Shown: one piece after another, positions 6,086 through 6,989 of the stretch
How the letters are laid out: each line of letters begins with the position of its first letter
Numbering within the stretch: the stretch's first letter is position 1
The notes under the pieces: model-generated
The model's database searches: none
What the model saw: only the letters and a program-made list of their open reading frames with translations
What the model was told of the DNA's origin: nothing
Translations under genes and position numbers: made by a program
Source: JBKJUK01 sp046590705
Lineage (GTDB): Bacteria; Acidobacteriota; Thermoanaerobaculia; Gp7-AA8
NCBI GenBank assembly: GCA_046590705.1
Contig: JBKJUK010000233.1
Location: 1 to 6,989, forward strand
Length of the DNA: 6,989 nt
Reading direction: 5' to 3'

Positions 6086-6989
6086 GTCGCGCCGACTTCA
6101 TTCTTCTTCTGCCGGTTCTGATCCTCATGGCTGGAGGAGCGGTGATGCTGCTGGTCCCTTTGTTTCTGAGTGGACGAAGGACGAGCGCAGCCGATGTCAC
6201 GGCCATCACCGTGCTCACTGCGTCGCTCCTGGCGATGACATGGCGGACATTCACATCGACCGGTGCGCTTTCAGTGATCGTATCGTCGATGATGAGCGCA
6301 GATTCGTACAGCAATTTCTTCCAGTATCTTCTGCTGTGTACCTTCATCGCCGTCGCACTTCTTTCAATCGATTTCCTGCGACAGGGCGGTTACGCCGCGT
6401 GGGAGTACCACGCCCTGCTTCTCTTCGCTGCCGCGGGCTGCTGGTTTCTGGTCGCGGCCACGCACTTTGCTTCGATGTACATCAGTCTGGAACTGCTGGC
6501 AATCAGCAGCTACATACTGGCCGGCTACTACAAGCGGGAGAAGAAATCGAACGAAGCCGCCGTCAAATATTTCATACTCGGAGCGGTAAGTTCCGCAATT
6601 CTGCTTTACGGTATCTCACTCGTTTTCGGAGCAGGCGGAACGATGCAGTTCGCGGAGCTGAGAAGCGTCACGCTGCTCGGTAATCGTGTGGCGCTGGCCG
6701 GTGTGCTCATGATCGCGGCGGGGCTCTGCTTCAAGATTGCCGCTGCTCCATTTCACGTCTGGACTCCCGATGTCTACAGCGGAGCTCCGACACCGGTCAC
6801 GGTCTTTCTCTCGACTGCTTCGAAGATGGCGGCTGCGGCAGTGTTCGGACGGTTGTTTCTCTCGGTGTTCGCGCCGATGAAACTGGACTGGCAGTTCACG
6901 ATCGCAGCGATTGCACTGCTCTCCATGCTGGTCGGAAACGTGGCCGCACTGACGCAGACCAATGTGAAACGTCTGCTTGCTTACTCGTC
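6082..6989 (+). CDS. nuoN: NADH:quinone oxidoreductase subunit N (NuoN), 5' part
   Basis: NuoN is the antiporter-like pumping subunit nearest to the NuoH/J/K core. From ATG 6082 the frame stays open to the right edge, giving 302 residues of a family usually about 480-500 long, so roughly the last third is missing. Signatures are MYISLELLAISSYILAGY with Glu137, an AAVKYFILGA helix (about 159-168), GLCFKIAAAPFHVWTPDVY with Lys218 and His225, SGAPTPVTVFLSTASKMAA with Lys248, and TNVKRLLAYS at the window end (Lys296). Glu137, Lys218 and Lys248 correspond to the E. coli residues Glu133, Lys217 and Lys247. The start overlaps the nuoM stop by four bases with no clear Shine-Dalgarno, implying translational coupling. 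The partial protein shows no frameshift or missing key residue. Confidence 0.96.
   Translation, partial: MSRADFILLLPVLILMAGGAVMLLVPLFLSGRRTSAADVTAITVLTASLLAMTWRTFTSTGALSVIVSSMMSADSYSNFFQYLLLCTFIAVALLSIDFLRQGGYAAWEYHALLLFAAAGCWFLVAATHFASMYISLELLAISSYILAGYYKREKKSNEAAVKYFILGAVSSAILLYGISLVFGAGGTMQFAELRSVTLLGNRVALAGVLMIAAGLCFKIAAAPFHVWTPDVYSGAPTPVTVFLSTASKMAAAAVFGRLFLSVFAPMKLDWQFTIAAIALLSMLVGNVAALTQTNVKRLLAYS

Noticed and set aside
1..6989. A novel defence, mobile or biosynthetic system
   Set aside because: Every stretch is accounted for by nuoH to nuoN. The archaeal-type F420H2 dehydrogenase (fpo) has the same H-N order, but the sequence motifs and coupling look bacterial. The deciding electron-input subunits are outside the window.

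Overview
The window is a stretch of a respiratory complex I (nuo) operon. It encodes the whole visible membrane arm plus the ferredoxin-like NuoI subunit, in the order nuoH (3' part), nuoI, nuoJ, nuoK, nuoL, nuoM, nuoN (5' part). All genes are on the plus strand, and no other gene family, RNA gene, mobile element or CRISPR array is visible. The organism is most likely a free-living bacterium of moderately high GC (high fifties percent, judged by eye) with a NADH:quinone oxidoreductase-type complex I. The linker between the NuoI iron-sulfur motifs and the charged NuoI C-terminal region do not look like the Escherichia coli or alphaproteobacterial versions, so a deeper-branching phylum is possible. 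I cannot place it more precisely from this sequence alone.

Layout: nuoH enters from the left edge already open and ends at 806. nuoI starts inside its stop codon (ATGA at 803-806), and nuoJ starts inside the nuoI stop (ATGA at 1318-1321). nuoK overlaps the end of nuoJ by 8 bases. A 30-base gap leads to nuoL (2321-4459). A 60-base gap, spanned by a 28-codon open frame, leads to nuoM (4520-6085). nuoN starts inside the nuoM stop (ATGA at 6082-6085) and runs off the right edge. This packing argues for one polycistronic transcript with strong translational coupling. I see no internal promoter or terminator.

How the genes work together: NuoI passes electrons through two [4Fe-4S] clusters towards the quinone site, which is formed partly by NuoH. 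NuoH, NuoJ and NuoK form the proximal membrane part that links quinone reduction to proton movement. NuoN, NuoM and NuoL are the three antiporter-like pumping subunits. The key buried Glu and Lys residues are present in K, L, M and N, so the complex looks functional. The electron-input subunits (E, F, G) and the B, C and D subunits would lie outside the window, so the electron donor cannot be proven here.

The window is mostly ordinary. The points worth a second look are a hydrophilic insertion of about 45 residues in NuoL whose DNA is rich in inverted repeats, a charged loop extension in NuoJ, the tiny coupled frame between nuoL and nuoM, and an ambiguous nuoM start where a perfect Shine-Dalgarno touches the ATG but is ideally spaced from a TTG.
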